From an uncultured Subdoligranulum sp. (GTDB taxonomy: Bacteria; Bacillota_A; Clostridia; Oscillospirales; Ruminococcaceae), in the NCBI RefSeq assembly GCF_937890665.1, contig NZ_CALADU010000120.1, forward strand, positions 1-19,178: a DNA stretch of 19,178 bases, read 5' to 3'. The notes beneath the pieces are model-generated. The model was not told the origin of the DNA and did not search any database. It saw only the letters and a list, made by a program, of their open reading frames with translations. Positions 1-6,733 of the stretch are shown here, piece by piece; the first letter of the stretch is position 1, and every line of letters begins with the position of its first letter. The translations under genes and the position numbers were made by a program.

Positions 1-275
1 AGTACGGCGCCTACAACATCCAGTGCAACGGCATCGGCCCCGGCTACATCGCCACTCCGCAGACCGCACCCCTGCGTGAGATCCAGCCCGACGGTTCCCG
101 TCATCCCTTCGACCAGTTCATCGTCTCCAAGACCCCCGCGGGCCGTTGGGGCGAAGCCGAGGATCTGGGCGGCCCCGCCGTCTTCCTCGCTTCCGAAGCC
201 TCTGACTTCGTCAACGGCTTGGTCCTCTACGTGGACGGCGGCATTCTGGCCTACATCGGCAAGCAGCCGGGCTAA
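1..275 (+). CDS. SDR oxidoreductase, C-terminal fragment (gluconate 5-dehydrogenase-like)
   Basis: Only the last 91 residues are present; the gene runs off the left edge, and its reading frame puts the first whole codon at base 3. The visible part starts near the end of the SDR active-site region (YGAYNIQCNGIGPGYIATP, matching the usual N-x-I-x-PGY-T segment) and finishes with a VDGGILAYIGKQPG tail. The tail resembles gluconate 5-dehydrogenases (IdnO) and related 2-keto-3-deoxygluconate dehydrogenases, which reduce 5-ketogluconate to gluconate with NAD(P)H in the cytoplasm. The catalytic Tyr-Lys pair and the cofactor-binding Rossmann start lie outside the window, so cofactor and substrate cannot be read. 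A strong terminator follows, so this gene ends an upstream transcription unit and need not share a function with the sulfonate genes. The SDR family is certain; the substrate is a guess from the C-terminal tail. Confidence 0.8.
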   Translation, partial: YGAYNIQCNGIGPGYIATPQTAPLREIQPDGSRHPFDQFIVSKTPAGRWGEAEDLGGPAVFLASEASDFVNGLVLYVDGGILAYIGKQPG

Positions 276-341
276 TCGTCCCCTTTGCTCCGCAGCGGCC
301 GGATAAGCCGGTCTGCGGCAAAACCAACAAAAGTACTTCCC

Positions 342-392
342 CTGTGGCTCTGGGGCGCAATTTCGGTTGCGCCCCGGGGCCGCAGCTTTTTC
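342..392 (+). terminator. Intrinsic terminator after the SDR gene
   Basis: A 19-bp stem pairs 342-360 with 367-385 around a TTTCGG loop (361-366). The inner nine pairs (GGGGCGCAA/TTGCGCCCC) are perfect and the outer ten need only three G-U wobbles. CTTTTT follows at 386-391. This is a textbook Rho-independent terminator and separates the SDR transcript from the LuxR-type regulator. Confidence 0.88.
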
Positions 393-435
393 TGCCCCAA
401 GCCGACAAGGGCGGGGGATTTTCCCGGGGAAAGAG

Positions 436-464
436 TTGCTTTTTTTCGCCGTTTCCTGTACGCT
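436..464 (+). promoter_or_regulatory. Candidate sigma-A promoter for the LuxR-type regulator
   Basis: TTGCTT (436-441) and TACGCT (459-464) are separated by 17 bp, between the upstream terminator and the regulator's start codon. The -35 is fair and the -10 weak. The position makes sense because the gene needs its own promoter after the terminator at 342-392. Confidence 0.4.
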
Positions 465-485
465 AGGGGTAATAAAACCGCAATC

Positions 486-513
486 CGTCCCCCGGCAGGG
501 CCTGCGGGGGACG
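486..513 (+). promoter_or_regulatory. GC-rich hairpin directly before the regulator's ribosome site
   Basis: CGTCCCCC (486-493) pairs with GGGGGACG (506-513), and GCAG (495-498) with CTGC (502-505), with one bulged G and a GGC loop. The hairpin ends four bases before the AAAGGA ribosome site at 517-522. There is no U tract, so it is not a terminator. It could tune translation or mRNA stability of the regulator; that role is inferred. Confidence 0.5.
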
Positions 514-530
514 CGCAAAGGACTGAGCAG

Positions 531-1652
531 ATGAACTACCAAGGCGACAACCGGATGAACTTTTTTTCCGAGCTATCGGAACATCAGATCTCGGCGGATG
601 AGTTTTTCAATGTGGTGCTGCTGGACTCGCTGGCCCGCAACTTCGGGCTGCAAAACGTGCTGATCTCCTACTTTGACACACAGGGCAACTTTCTGTCCTG
701 GACCCACCGGGCCGGGGTGCTGGCCGACGGCCCCGACCACCCCTACCGCCAAGTGATGGGGGAGGACACGGTGCGCCGGGTGCTGTATCAGGACGCCGTC
801 CGGGACCACCTGACCTACAACAACGTGATCCCCCGGCTCTACCGCTCCACCGAGCTGATCCCCGCCGACGGCTACGACCAACACCCCTATGTCCGCTTTC
901 TGGAAGAGCAGTTCCACGCCTATTACAGCGTGACGATGGCCTTCGGCATCAACGCCTACATTCAGGTGGCCTTTTTCAAAAGCCGGACGGAAGGGGACTT
1001 CACCCCCGAGGAACTCACCGAGCTGGACAAGCTCTATGTCTACATCGCCAACGACTACAAGAACTTCAAAAAGTACGAACAGGCCAAGATCGTGTCCAAC
1101 ATCCAGAGCGAGATCATCCTCTCGGGGGAGAAAGCCTATCTGGTCACCGACGACTTCCACCACATCATGAGCTGCAACGAAACCGCCCGCAGCTATCTGT
1201 GCAGCATTTTGGGGGACACCGCCGCCAAGGAACTGAAAGGCGGGGCCACTTGTAGCTGGCTGCCCTTTTTGCTGGGGGACGCCGCCGACCAAGGGGAAAA
1301 CCATGTCCAGACCCGGGTCATCCAAAACTACGTCTTTAAGATCTACACCTACGACCAGCGGTATTCCAACGGCATTGTGGACCGCTACCACTGGATCACC
1401 ATTGCCCCCCGGGACCCGGCCCCTGCCCCGCAGGAACCGGTATTTGCCGGCACCGGCCTGCCCCTGACCAAGGCCGAGTGGAAGGTGGCCCGGCTGCTCT
1501 ACAAGGGGCTGACCTATCAGGCGGTGGCGGATGCCCTGGTCATCAGCTACCATACCGTCAAAAAACATGTGGAAAATATCTATGCCAAGTGCGGCGTCAA
1601 AAATCGGTTCCAGCTCTACAAATGGCTGGAGCGCAACGATCGCCTTCCTTGA
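531..1652 (+). CDS. LuxR-family transcriptional regulator with GAF-like and PAS-like sensor regions
   Basis: A cytoplasmic regulator of 373 residues. Residues 310-368 form a LuxR-type helix-turn-helix: LTKAEWKVARLLYKG, then ADALVISYHTVKKHVENIYAK, then the KNRFQLYKW end. The part before it looks like a sensor. Residues about 25-175 have GAF-like character (ending in SRTEGDFTPEELTELDKLYVYI), and residues about 195-290 look PAS-like (LVTDDFHHIMSCNETAR). No receiver-type phosphorylation domain and no membrane segment are seen, so a small intracellular ligand is likely. The frame stays open upstream, but ATG 531 has AAAGGA eight bases before it, while the upstream codons cross a terminator. ATG 555 is a weaker alternative. 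The gene sits just ahead of the activase/GRE operon and ends in its own terminator. Control of that operon is a reasonable guess, not shown. Confidence 0.85.
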   Translation: MNYQGDNRMNFFSELSEHQISADEFFNVVLLDSLARNFGLQNVLISYFDTQGNFLSWTHRAGVLADGPDHPYRQVMGEDTVRRVLYQDAVRDHLTYNNVIPRLYRSTELIPADGYDQHPYVRFLEEQFHAYYSVTMAFGINAYIQVAFFKSRTEGDFTPEELTELDKLYVYIANDYKNFKKYEQAKIVSNIQSEIILSGEKAYLVTDDFHHIMSCNETARSYLCSILGDTAAKELKGGATCSWLPFLLGDAADQGENHVQTRVIQNYVFKIYTYDQRYSNGIVDRYHWITIAPRDPAPAPQEPVFAGTGLPLTKAEWKVARLLYKGLTYQAVADALVISYHTVKKHVENIYAKCGVKNRFQLYKWLERNDRLP

Positions 1653-1665
1653 GCAGACCCCCCCT

Positions 1666-1695
1666 GCGGGCAGCCTTTGGCTGCCCGCTTTTTTT
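1666..1695 (+). terminator. Intrinsic terminator after the LuxR-type regulator
   Basis: A perfect 10-bp stem, GCGGGCAGCC (1666-1675) with GGCTGCCCGC (1679-1688), has a TTT loop and is followed by seven T (1689-1695). It lies 13 bases past the stop codon. Confidence 0.95.
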
Positions 1696-1783
1696 GCGCC
1701 CCAGCGGCGAGAATCCCGCTAAGATAAGGAACTCTCCTTATGCAAAATCAGCCGCTCGCCCACTGTTGCCCCGGCGGGGGATT

Positions 1784-1792
1784 TGTTACAAT
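1784..1792 (+). promoter_or_regulatory. Extended -10 promoter of the activase/GRE operon
   Basis: TGTTACAAT at 1784-1792 matches the extended -10 form (TG-n-TACAAT). The -35 is poor: TTGCCC at 1766-1771 would give a 15-bp spacer. Transcription would start near 1799, leaving a leader of about 38 nt before the GTG start at 1837. The preceding terminator makes a promoter here necessary. Confidence 0.6.
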
Positions 1793-1801
1793 CATCTCGG
1801 A

Positions 1802-1819
1802 AAGTGAAAAAAATCACAA
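1802..1819. promoter_or_regulatory. GTGA-N6-TCAC palindrome at the transcript start (Rex- or CRP/FNR-like operator)
   Basis: GTGA (1804-1807) and TCAC (1814-1817) are separated by six A. AA follows the right half, so the right arm reads TCACAA. This resembles the Rex consensus TTGTGA-N6-TCACAA, although the left outer TT is AA here, and also the CRP/FNR pattern. The site overlaps the predicted start of transcription, a position typical of repression. Rex represses fermentative dehydrogenase and GRE genes at low NADH in many Firmicutes, which would suit this operon. The assignment to a protein is inference. Confidence 0.45.
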
Positions 1820-1836
1820 CAAAGGGGGCCGCCACT

Positions 1837-2787
1837 GTGCCGGAAAGCGGGATCGTCTTCAACATCCAGCGCTTCACCATCCACGACGGACCGGGTGTGC
1901 GCACCGAACTGTTCCTCAAGGGCTGTCCGCTGCGCTGCCGCTGGTGCAGCAACCCCGAAAGCTGGCAGCTCCGGCCCCAACCCGGGGTCTACCGCACCAA
2001 GTGCATCGGCCGCAAACACTGCGCCGCCTGCGAGCAAGCCTGCCCCGAAGGGCCGCTGTTCCGGTTCACGGTGGGCAAACTGGCCGCCATCGACCGCAGC
2101 CGCTGCACCAACTGTCTGGCCTGCAGTCAGGCCTGCCCCGCCGACGCCATCAAGCAATGGGGCGAGGAGATGACGGTGGACCAGTGTATGACGATCATCC
2201 GTCGGGACAAAGGCTACTATGACCGGTCGGGGGGCGGGGTCACGGTATCGGGGGGCGACCCGCTGGTACAAAGCGATTTCGTGGCGGCGCTCTTCCGGGC
2301 CTGCAAGGCCGAAGGGCTCCACACCTGCTGCGAATCCACCTTCCACGCCCCGTGGGCCGAGGTGGAAAAGATCCTGCCCTGGACCGACCTGCTGATCTCC
2401 GACCTGAAGCAGATGGACACCCACCTCCACCGGCAGTATACCGGCGTGGGCAACGAGCTGATTCTGGAAAACCTGCAAAAGCTGGCTGCACTGGACCGGG
2501 AGATGATTTTGCGCATCCCGGTGATCCCCGGCGTCAACGACGACGAGGCCAACATCCGCGCCAGCGCCGATTTTATCCAGCAAGCCTTGGGCGGCAAGGT
2601 CCGCACCCTCCAACTGCTGAGCTTTATGCGGCTGGGGGAGGAAAAATACAAGTCGCTGGGCATCCCTTATCCCATGGAAGGGCTGCGCCTCCAGCGCAAA
2701 GCGTTTCAAAAAAAGGTGGAGGGCATCGCGGCTTATTTCAACAGCCGGGGCATCCACTGTCTGGTAGGCACCAAGGAGAAAAACTGA
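1837..2787 (+). CDS. Glycyl radical enzyme activase (radical SAM, two extra 4Fe-4S clusters)
   Basis: A 316-residue radical SAM enzyme that would place the glycyl radical on the GRE encoded 30 bases downstream. The SAM-cluster motif CPLRCRWC supplies Cys30, Cys34 and Cys37 (Cx3Cx2C). A ferredoxin-like insert follows with Cys56, 62, 65, 69 and Cys90, 93, 96, 100, the layout of activases for diol dehydratase, isethionate lyase and DHPS-type GREs, not the short PFL activase. The SAM-binding stretch reads SGGDPLVQ; the usual form is SGGEPL, so Glu is replaced by Asp at residue 141. GTG 1837 is preferred because AAAGGGGG lies at the right distance and the translated family start (GIVFNIQRFTIHDGPG) follows at once. 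A TTG at 1783 in the same frame overlaps the promoter. By context it could be named HpfH or HpsH; the name depends on the GRE substrate. Confidence 0.92.
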   Translation: MPESGIVFNIQRFTIHDGPGVRTELFLKGCPLRCRWCSNPESWQLRPQPGVYRTKCIGRKHCAACEQACPEGPLFRFTVGKLAAIDRSRCTNCLACSQACPADAIKQWGEEMTVDQCMTIIRRDKGYYDRSGGGVTVSGGDPLVQSDFVAALFRACKAEGLHTCCESTFHAPWAEVEKILPWTDLLISDLKQMDTHLHRQYTGVGNELILENLQKLAALDREMILRIPVIPGVNDDEANIRASADFIQQALGGKVRTLQLLSFMRLGEEKYKSLGIPYPMEGLRLQRKAFQKKVEGIAAYFNSRGIHCLVGTKEKN

Positions 2788-2803
2788 ACCGTTCCGCACA
2801 TCC

Positions 2804-2811
2804 AAAGGAGG
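2804..2811 (+). promoter_or_regulatory. Near-perfect ribosome binding site of the glycyl radical enzyme
   Basis: AAAGGAGG lies six bases before ATG 2818, stronger than the sites of the neighbouring genes. The GRE is needed in large amounts relative to its activase, so the difference in translation strength is sensible. Confidence 0.8.
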
Positions 2812-2817
2812 CATTTT

Positions 2818-5337
2818 ATGGGCAACATCCACACCACCGCCTGCGGCACCGAGCCGTTTGACAAAACCTACTGTCTGGGGTATCAGGTCCATCACGAAGA
2901 TTGGTCCCCCTACCCGCGGATCAACAAGCTGCGGCAGGACTTTCTGGACCGGGGGTACGACATCGACGTGGAACGGCTGCGCCTTGTCACCGAGAGCTAC
3001 AAGGCCCACCCCAACGCGCCCCAAAAGCTCCAAGCAGCCTACGCCTTTGCCCATGTGCTGGACAACTGCGGCATCTATATCTATGACGACGACCTGATCG
3101 TGGGGGACATTGCCGCCCCGGTAAAGGCCGCCCCCATCTACCCCGAATTTTCGGTGAACTGGATTCTGGACGAGATCGAGCATCACCCCTTCGAGGAGCG
3201 GGAGCACGACCAGTTCTACATCCGCAACGACAGCGAGCGGCAGGAGATTCTGGACCTTTGCCGTTGGTGGCAGGGCCGCACGCTGGACGACTACATCAAT
3301 GCCCGGCTGGACGACGACCAGCTCAAAGGCTCCGAAGCCGGCAAAAAGATCTTCCAGACCAACCTCTACCACTACGCCGGTACCGGCCATCTGGCCATCG
3401 ACTATGCCCGGCTGATGCGGCTGGGCTTTGACGGTCTGCTGGCCCAAGCCCAGGAAAAGCTGGACCATCTGGATATGCACGACCCCGAGTTTGTGACCAA
3501 GCGGGAATTCTATCAGGCGATGATCCTCATGCACAGCGCGGTCAAGCGGTACATCGGCCGCTATGCGGTGCTGGCCGACGAGATGGCCGCCAAGGAAGCC
3601 GACCCCAAGCGGCAGGGCGAACTGCGGGCCATTGCCGAAAACTGCCGGGCCGTGGCAGGCGGCGCTCCCAAGACCTTCTGGCAGGCGCTGCAGCTCTTCA
3701 ACTTTGCCACCATGCTCATCTGCGTGGAATCCAACGGCCATTCCATCTCCTACGGGCGGATGGACCAGTGGCTTTACCCCTACTACGAAGCCGACATGAA
3801 AAACCATGTCATCACCAAGGACTTCGCGCTGGAACTCATCGAGGTGGAGTACGTCAAGCTCAACAACCCCACCAAGCTCAAGGACGCGGGCAGCATGGCG
3901 CTGCGCAACGGCCGGGGCTTCGGCGGCGAAAGCCTGACGGTGGGCGGCGTGGACCGGGACGGCAACGACGCCGCCAACGACCTGACCATGCTGCTGCTGG
4001 AGGCTTCGGCCCATACCCGGATGATGAACCCCTGGCTCTGCGTGCGGATGCATGAAGGCACCCCCGAGGAGCTGCGTATCAAGGCGGTGGAGTGCATCCG
4101 CGCCGGGTACGGCCACCCCAAACTCTTCAACGACGGTCCCGCCATTCAGGGCATGCTGCGCAAAGGCATGACGCTGGAGGAAGCCCGGGACTACTGCGTG
4201 GTGGGCTGTGTGGAGATCAGCCTGCCCGGCAAGGAATACGGCTGGCATGACGCCGCCTATGTGAACACCCCCAAGATGATGGAGATGGTGCTCAACGGCG
4301 GCCGCTGCATCGACTGCGGCCCCCACTGCCCCCGCTGGGCCCAGTGCGGCGCCAAGGGGGACCATCTGGGCCCCGACACCGGCAGTCTGGACAACTACCA
4401 GTCCTTTGAACAGGTGCTGCAAAGCGTGGACCAACAGTTCGAGTACTGGTCCAACCAGATGTGCTCCAGCCTCTGCGTCATCGAGAACGCCCACCGCGCC
4501 CTCAAGCCGCTGCCCTATGTGTCGGCCTTCTTCGAGGACTGCATGGAATCCGGCCACGATCTGACCGAGGGCGGCGCCAAGTACAACGGCATCGGCCCGC
4601 AGGCCAGCGGCATCGCCACCTGCGCCGACTCGCTGTCCAGCATCAAACAACTGGTCTTTGAGGAAAAGGTCTGCACCGGCGCCGAACTGCTGCAAGCCCT
4701 GAAGGACAACTGGGTGGGCCACGAAAAGCTCTACGCGCTGGTGAACAGCTCCAAGGTCCACCACTACGGCAACGACGACGACTACGCCGACGAGCTCTTC
4801 AAATTCATGTTTGAAACCTACTGCAAGCATATCGCCGGCCGCAAAACGCCCCGGGGCGGCACCTTCAGCCCCGGCGTCTACTCGGTGAACGCCAACGTGG
4901 CCATGGGCCTGAACACCAACGCCTCCGCTGACGGCCGCAAACGGGGCGAGGCCATCTCGGACAATATGGGCCCCGTCCACACCGATATGGGCTCCCACGA
5001 CATCAGCGGCCCCACCGCCATCGTCAACTCGCTGGCCAAGGTGGACCACAGTCTGGCCACCAACGGCACCCTGATGAACCTGCGCTTTCCCCAGGAGGCG
5101 GTGGCCGGCATCGAGGGCCGGGACAATCTGGCCAGCTTCATCGAAGAATACATCCACAAAGGCCCCATGCATGTCCAGTTCAACATCATGAGCGCCGCCA
5201 CCATGCGCGCCGCCCAGAAAAAGCCCGAGGACTACCGGGATATGCTGGTCCGGGTGGCGGGGTACAGCGCCTACTTTGTGGAGTTGGGCAAACCCCTGCA
5301 AAAGGATCTGATCCAGCGCACCGAGCTGCACTTCTAA
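2818..5337 (+). CDS. Glycyl radical enzyme, diol dehydratase/DHPS-type (candidate HpfG or HpsG)
   Basis: An 839-residue GRE. Cys464 in GCVE is the thiyl residue and Gly815 in RVAGYSAYF carries the stored radical. The polar residues known from Clostridium butyricum glycerol dehydratase recur in register. His164, His281 and Ser282 correspond to His191, His308 and Ser309 (shift 27). Cys433, Glu435 and Asp447 correspond to Cys464, Glu466 and Asp478 (shift 31). The enzyme therefore probably acts on a vicinal diol. It is longer than the 787-residue glycerol dehydratase, partly through a cysteine-rich stretch with Cys497, 500, 504 and 510. Next to a pathway that ends in DHPS, the best candidates are DHPS dehydratase (HpfG, giving 3-sulfopropionaldehyde) or DHPS sulfo-lyase (HpsG, giving hydroxyacetone and sulfite). 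Glycerol or propanediol dehydratase remain possible. The GRE family is certain; the substrate is inferred. Confidence 0.9.
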   Translation: MGNIHTTACGTEPFDKTYCLGYQVHHEDWSPYPRINKLRQDFLDRGYDIDVERLRLVTESYKAHPNAPQKLQAAYAFAHVLDNCGIYIYDDDLIVGDIAAPVKAAPIYPEFSVNWILDEIEHHPFEEREHDQFYIRNDSERQEILDLCRWWQGRTLDDYINARLDDDQLKGSEAGKKIFQTNLYHYAGTGHLAIDYARLMRLGFDGLLAQAQEKLDHLDMHDPEFVTKREFYQAMILMHSAVKRYIGRYAVLADEMAAKEADPKRQGELRAIAENCRAVAGGAPKTFWQALQLFNFATMLICVESNGHSISYGRMDQWLYPYYEADMKNHVITKDFALELIEVEYVKLNNPTKLKDAGSMALRNGRGFGGESLTVGGVDRDGNDAANDLTMLLLEASAHTRMMNPWLCVRMHEGTPEELRIKAVECIRAGYGHPKLFNDGPAIQGMLRKGMTLEEARDYCVVGCVEISLPGKEYGWHDAAYVNTPKMMEMVLNGGRCIDCGPHCPRWAQCGAKGDHLGPDTGSLDNYQSFEQVLQSVDQQFEYWSNQMCSSLCVIENAHRALKPLPYVSAFFEDCMESGHDLTEGGAKYNGIGPQASGIATCADSLSSIKQLVFEEKVCTGAELLQALKDNWVGHEKLYALVNSSKVHHYGNDDDYADELFKFMFETYCKHIAGRKTPRGGTFSPGVYSVNANVAMGLNTNASADGRKRGEAISDNMGPVHTDMGSHDISGPTAIVNSLAKVDHSLATNGTLMNLRFPQEAVAGIEGRDNLASFIEEYIHKGPMHVQFNIMSAATMRAAQKKPEDYRDMLVRVAGYSAYFVELGKPLQKDLIQRTELHF

Positions 5338-5392
5338 GGGCAGCGCTCCGCCTGGTCTATTATTACGCTATCTATGGAAAGGGTGTCCCCGT

Positions 5393-6541
5393 ATGAAAGA
5401 CTTTAATTTCAAAATCCCCCAAAACATCCAGTTCGGCATGGGCAGCCTGAAAAAACTGCCGGAGATCTTGGCCGAAAACCACTCCGACAACATCTTGTTG
5501 GTGTCGGACCGCGGTCTGGAAAAGATCGGCGTGGTCAAAAAGGTGCAGGACATCATCGAGCAGGCCGGTCTGACCTGCAACACCTTCTTGGACGTGATGC
5601 CCAACCCCACCGTCGAGGTGGTCAATCAGGCCACCGCCCTGTATAAGCAGTGCGGCGCCACCAGCTTGGTGGCGTTGGGCGGCGGCAGCTCGATGGACGT
5701 GGCCAAGGCGGTGGGCGTGCTGGTGAACTACGGCGGCAGCATCACCGACTATGAGGGCAACTTCAAGGTGCCCGGCCCCATCGTGCCGATGATCGCCATT
5801 CCCACCACCGCCGGCACCGGCAGCGAGGTCACCGCCTCCGCCGTCATCACCGACACCCAGCGCAACTATAAGCTGTCGGTCTTCAGCTACGAGATTTTGC
5901 CCAAGTACGCCGTGCTGGACCCCGAACTCATCATGACCGCCCCGGCCTCCATCGCTGCCTCCTGCGGTGTGGACGCCCTCATCCATGCCATCGAAGCCTA
6001 CATCTCCCGCAACGCCACCCCCTTCTCGGACGCCATGGCGGAAAAGGCGATGGAACTCATCGGCGGCCATCTGCGCCGCTTTGTAGCCAACCGGCAGGAT
6101 GCCGAGGCCGCCTGCGCCATGATGCTGGGCTCCAACTTTGCGGGCATCGCCTTTGCGTGGGCCCGGCTGGGCAACGTCCATGCCATGAGCCACCCGGTCA
6201 GCGCCTACTTCAATGTGCCCCACGGGGTGGCCAACTCCATCCTGCTGCCCAACGTGATGGAGTACAACGCCTTGGCGGACCATGGCCGGTATGAGATCAT
6301 CTACAACTATATCCGGCAGGGCACCGCCCCGGTGGACGACTTTACCCCCGATATGCTGGTGGAGGAACTGCGCCGTCTGAACGAACAGTTGGGCATCCCC
6401 GCCACCCTGTCCGAGGTGGGCGTCACCGCCGACAAGATCCCCGCCATGGCCGAGGACGCCATGAAGAGCGGCAACATCCCCGCCAACCCCCGTCAGACCA
6501 ACGTGAAGGACATCATCCGTCTGTACGAGAAAACTATGTAA
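5393..6541 (+). CDS. Iron-dependent alcohol dehydrogenase (candidate 3-sulfopropionaldehyde reductase)
   Basis: A 382-residue group III alcohol dehydrogenase. NAD is bound through GGGSSMD (97-102 region), and the metal ligands are Asp194, His198, His263 and His277 (GVDALIHAIEAY; NVHAMSHPVSAYFNVPHG). The C-terminal half resembles 1,3-propanediol dehydrogenase (DhaT). It lies 55 bases after the GRE with its own ribosome site (GGAAAGGG) and no terminator between, so it is probably co-transcribed. Its likely role is to reduce the aldehyde made by the GRE with NADH: 3-sulfopropionaldehyde to 3-hydroxypropanesulfonate, as HpfD does in fermenting bacteria. If the GRE cleaves the C-S bond, it could reduce hydroxyacetone to 1,2-propanediol; if the GRE uses glycerol, it would make 1,3-propanediol. 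The family is certain, the substrate is by association. Confidence 0.93.
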   Translation: MKDFNFKIPQNIQFGMGSLKKLPEILAENHSDNILLVSDRGLEKIGVVKKVQDIIEQAGLTCNTFLDVMPNPTVEVVNQATALYKQCGATSLVALGGGSSMDVAKAVGVLVNYGGSITDYEGNFKVPGPIVPMIAIPTTAGTGSEVTASAVITDTQRNYKLSVFSYEILPKYAVLDPELIMTAPASIAASCGVDALIHAIEAYISRNATPFSDAMAEKAMELIGGHLRRFVANRQDAEAACAMMLGSNFAGIAFAWARLGNVHAMSHPVSAYFNVPHGVANSILLPNVMEYNALADHGRYEIIYNYIRQGTAPVDDFTPDMLVEELRRLNEQLGIPATLSEVGVTADKIPAMAEDAMKSGNIPANPRQTNVKDIIRLYEKTM

Positions 6542-6570
6542 GCTCCCGCGATTTCTCCGATCGCATTTGC

Positions 6571-6614
6571 CAAAGAGGAGGCAGCCCCGCCAAGGGACTG
6601 CCTCCTCTTTGTTT
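6571..6614 (+). terminator. Terminator after the alcohol dehydrogenase
   Basis: A perfect 14-bp stem pairs CAAAGAGGAGGCAG (6571-6584) with CTGCCTCCTCTTTG (6598-6611), with possible extra CCC/GGG pairing inside the loop. The following tract (TTTG) is short, so U richness is modest; the stem's own CTCTTT end adds to it. It closes the activase/GRE/dehydrogenase operon. Confidence 0.8.
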
Positions 6615-6691
6615 GTAGCTACGAAAAAACTGGCGGAACGTACAAAAAATATTTTAATGAATTAATCAATTCTCACAAAGATTCGGAAAAC

Positions 6692-6715
6692 CTGCAAAAA
6701 ACGATTGACTTGCAG
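6692..6715. promoter_or_regulatory. Candidate operator CTGCAA-N12-TTGCAG over the -35 box
   Basis: CTGCAA (6692-6697) and TTGCAG (6710-6715) form a perfect 6-bp inverted repeat whose right arm overlaps the TTGACT box. Binding here would block RNA polymerase. The binding protein is unknown; the local ROK repressor is a guess. Confidence 0.4.
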
Positions 6716-6733
6716 TTATTTTCGCTATATTAT
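6705..6733 (+). promoter_or_regulatory. Main promoter of the sulfoglycolysis operon
   Basis: TTGACT (6705-6710) and TATTAT (6728-6733) have a 17-bp spacer. An overlapping TATAAT lies at 6731-6736 (20-bp spacer). This is the best sigma-A promoter in the window and follows a terminator. It would drive the nine genes from the transaldolase to the fucose-isomerase-like gene. Confidence 0.75.

Noticed and set aside
285..530. N-terminal extension of the LuxR-type regulator
   Set aside because: The frame is open, but it crosses a strong terminator and a likely promoter, and only ATG 531 has a well-placed ribosome site.
1792..5331. Very long open frame on the - strand opposite the activase and GRE
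   Set aside because: It mirrors the + strand codon bias. Its translation is low-complexity (rich in Gly, Val, His, Leu, Ala), shows no family motif, and runs opposite two genes with clear catalytic motifs.
2818..5337. Pyruvate formate-lyase or choline TMA-lyase
   Set aside because: The PFL double-cysteine thiyl motif is absent (GCVE is present instead), no microcompartment genes are nearby, and the diol-binding residues match glycerol dehydratase.
2818..6541. Plain glycerol-to-1,3-propanediol module (GRE dehydratase plus DhaT), linked to glpK
   Set aside because: Not excluded, since the active-site residues also fit glycerol. Ranked lower because the GRE is clearly longer than glycerol dehydratase, has a cysteine cluster, and sits beside a pathway ending in DHPS.
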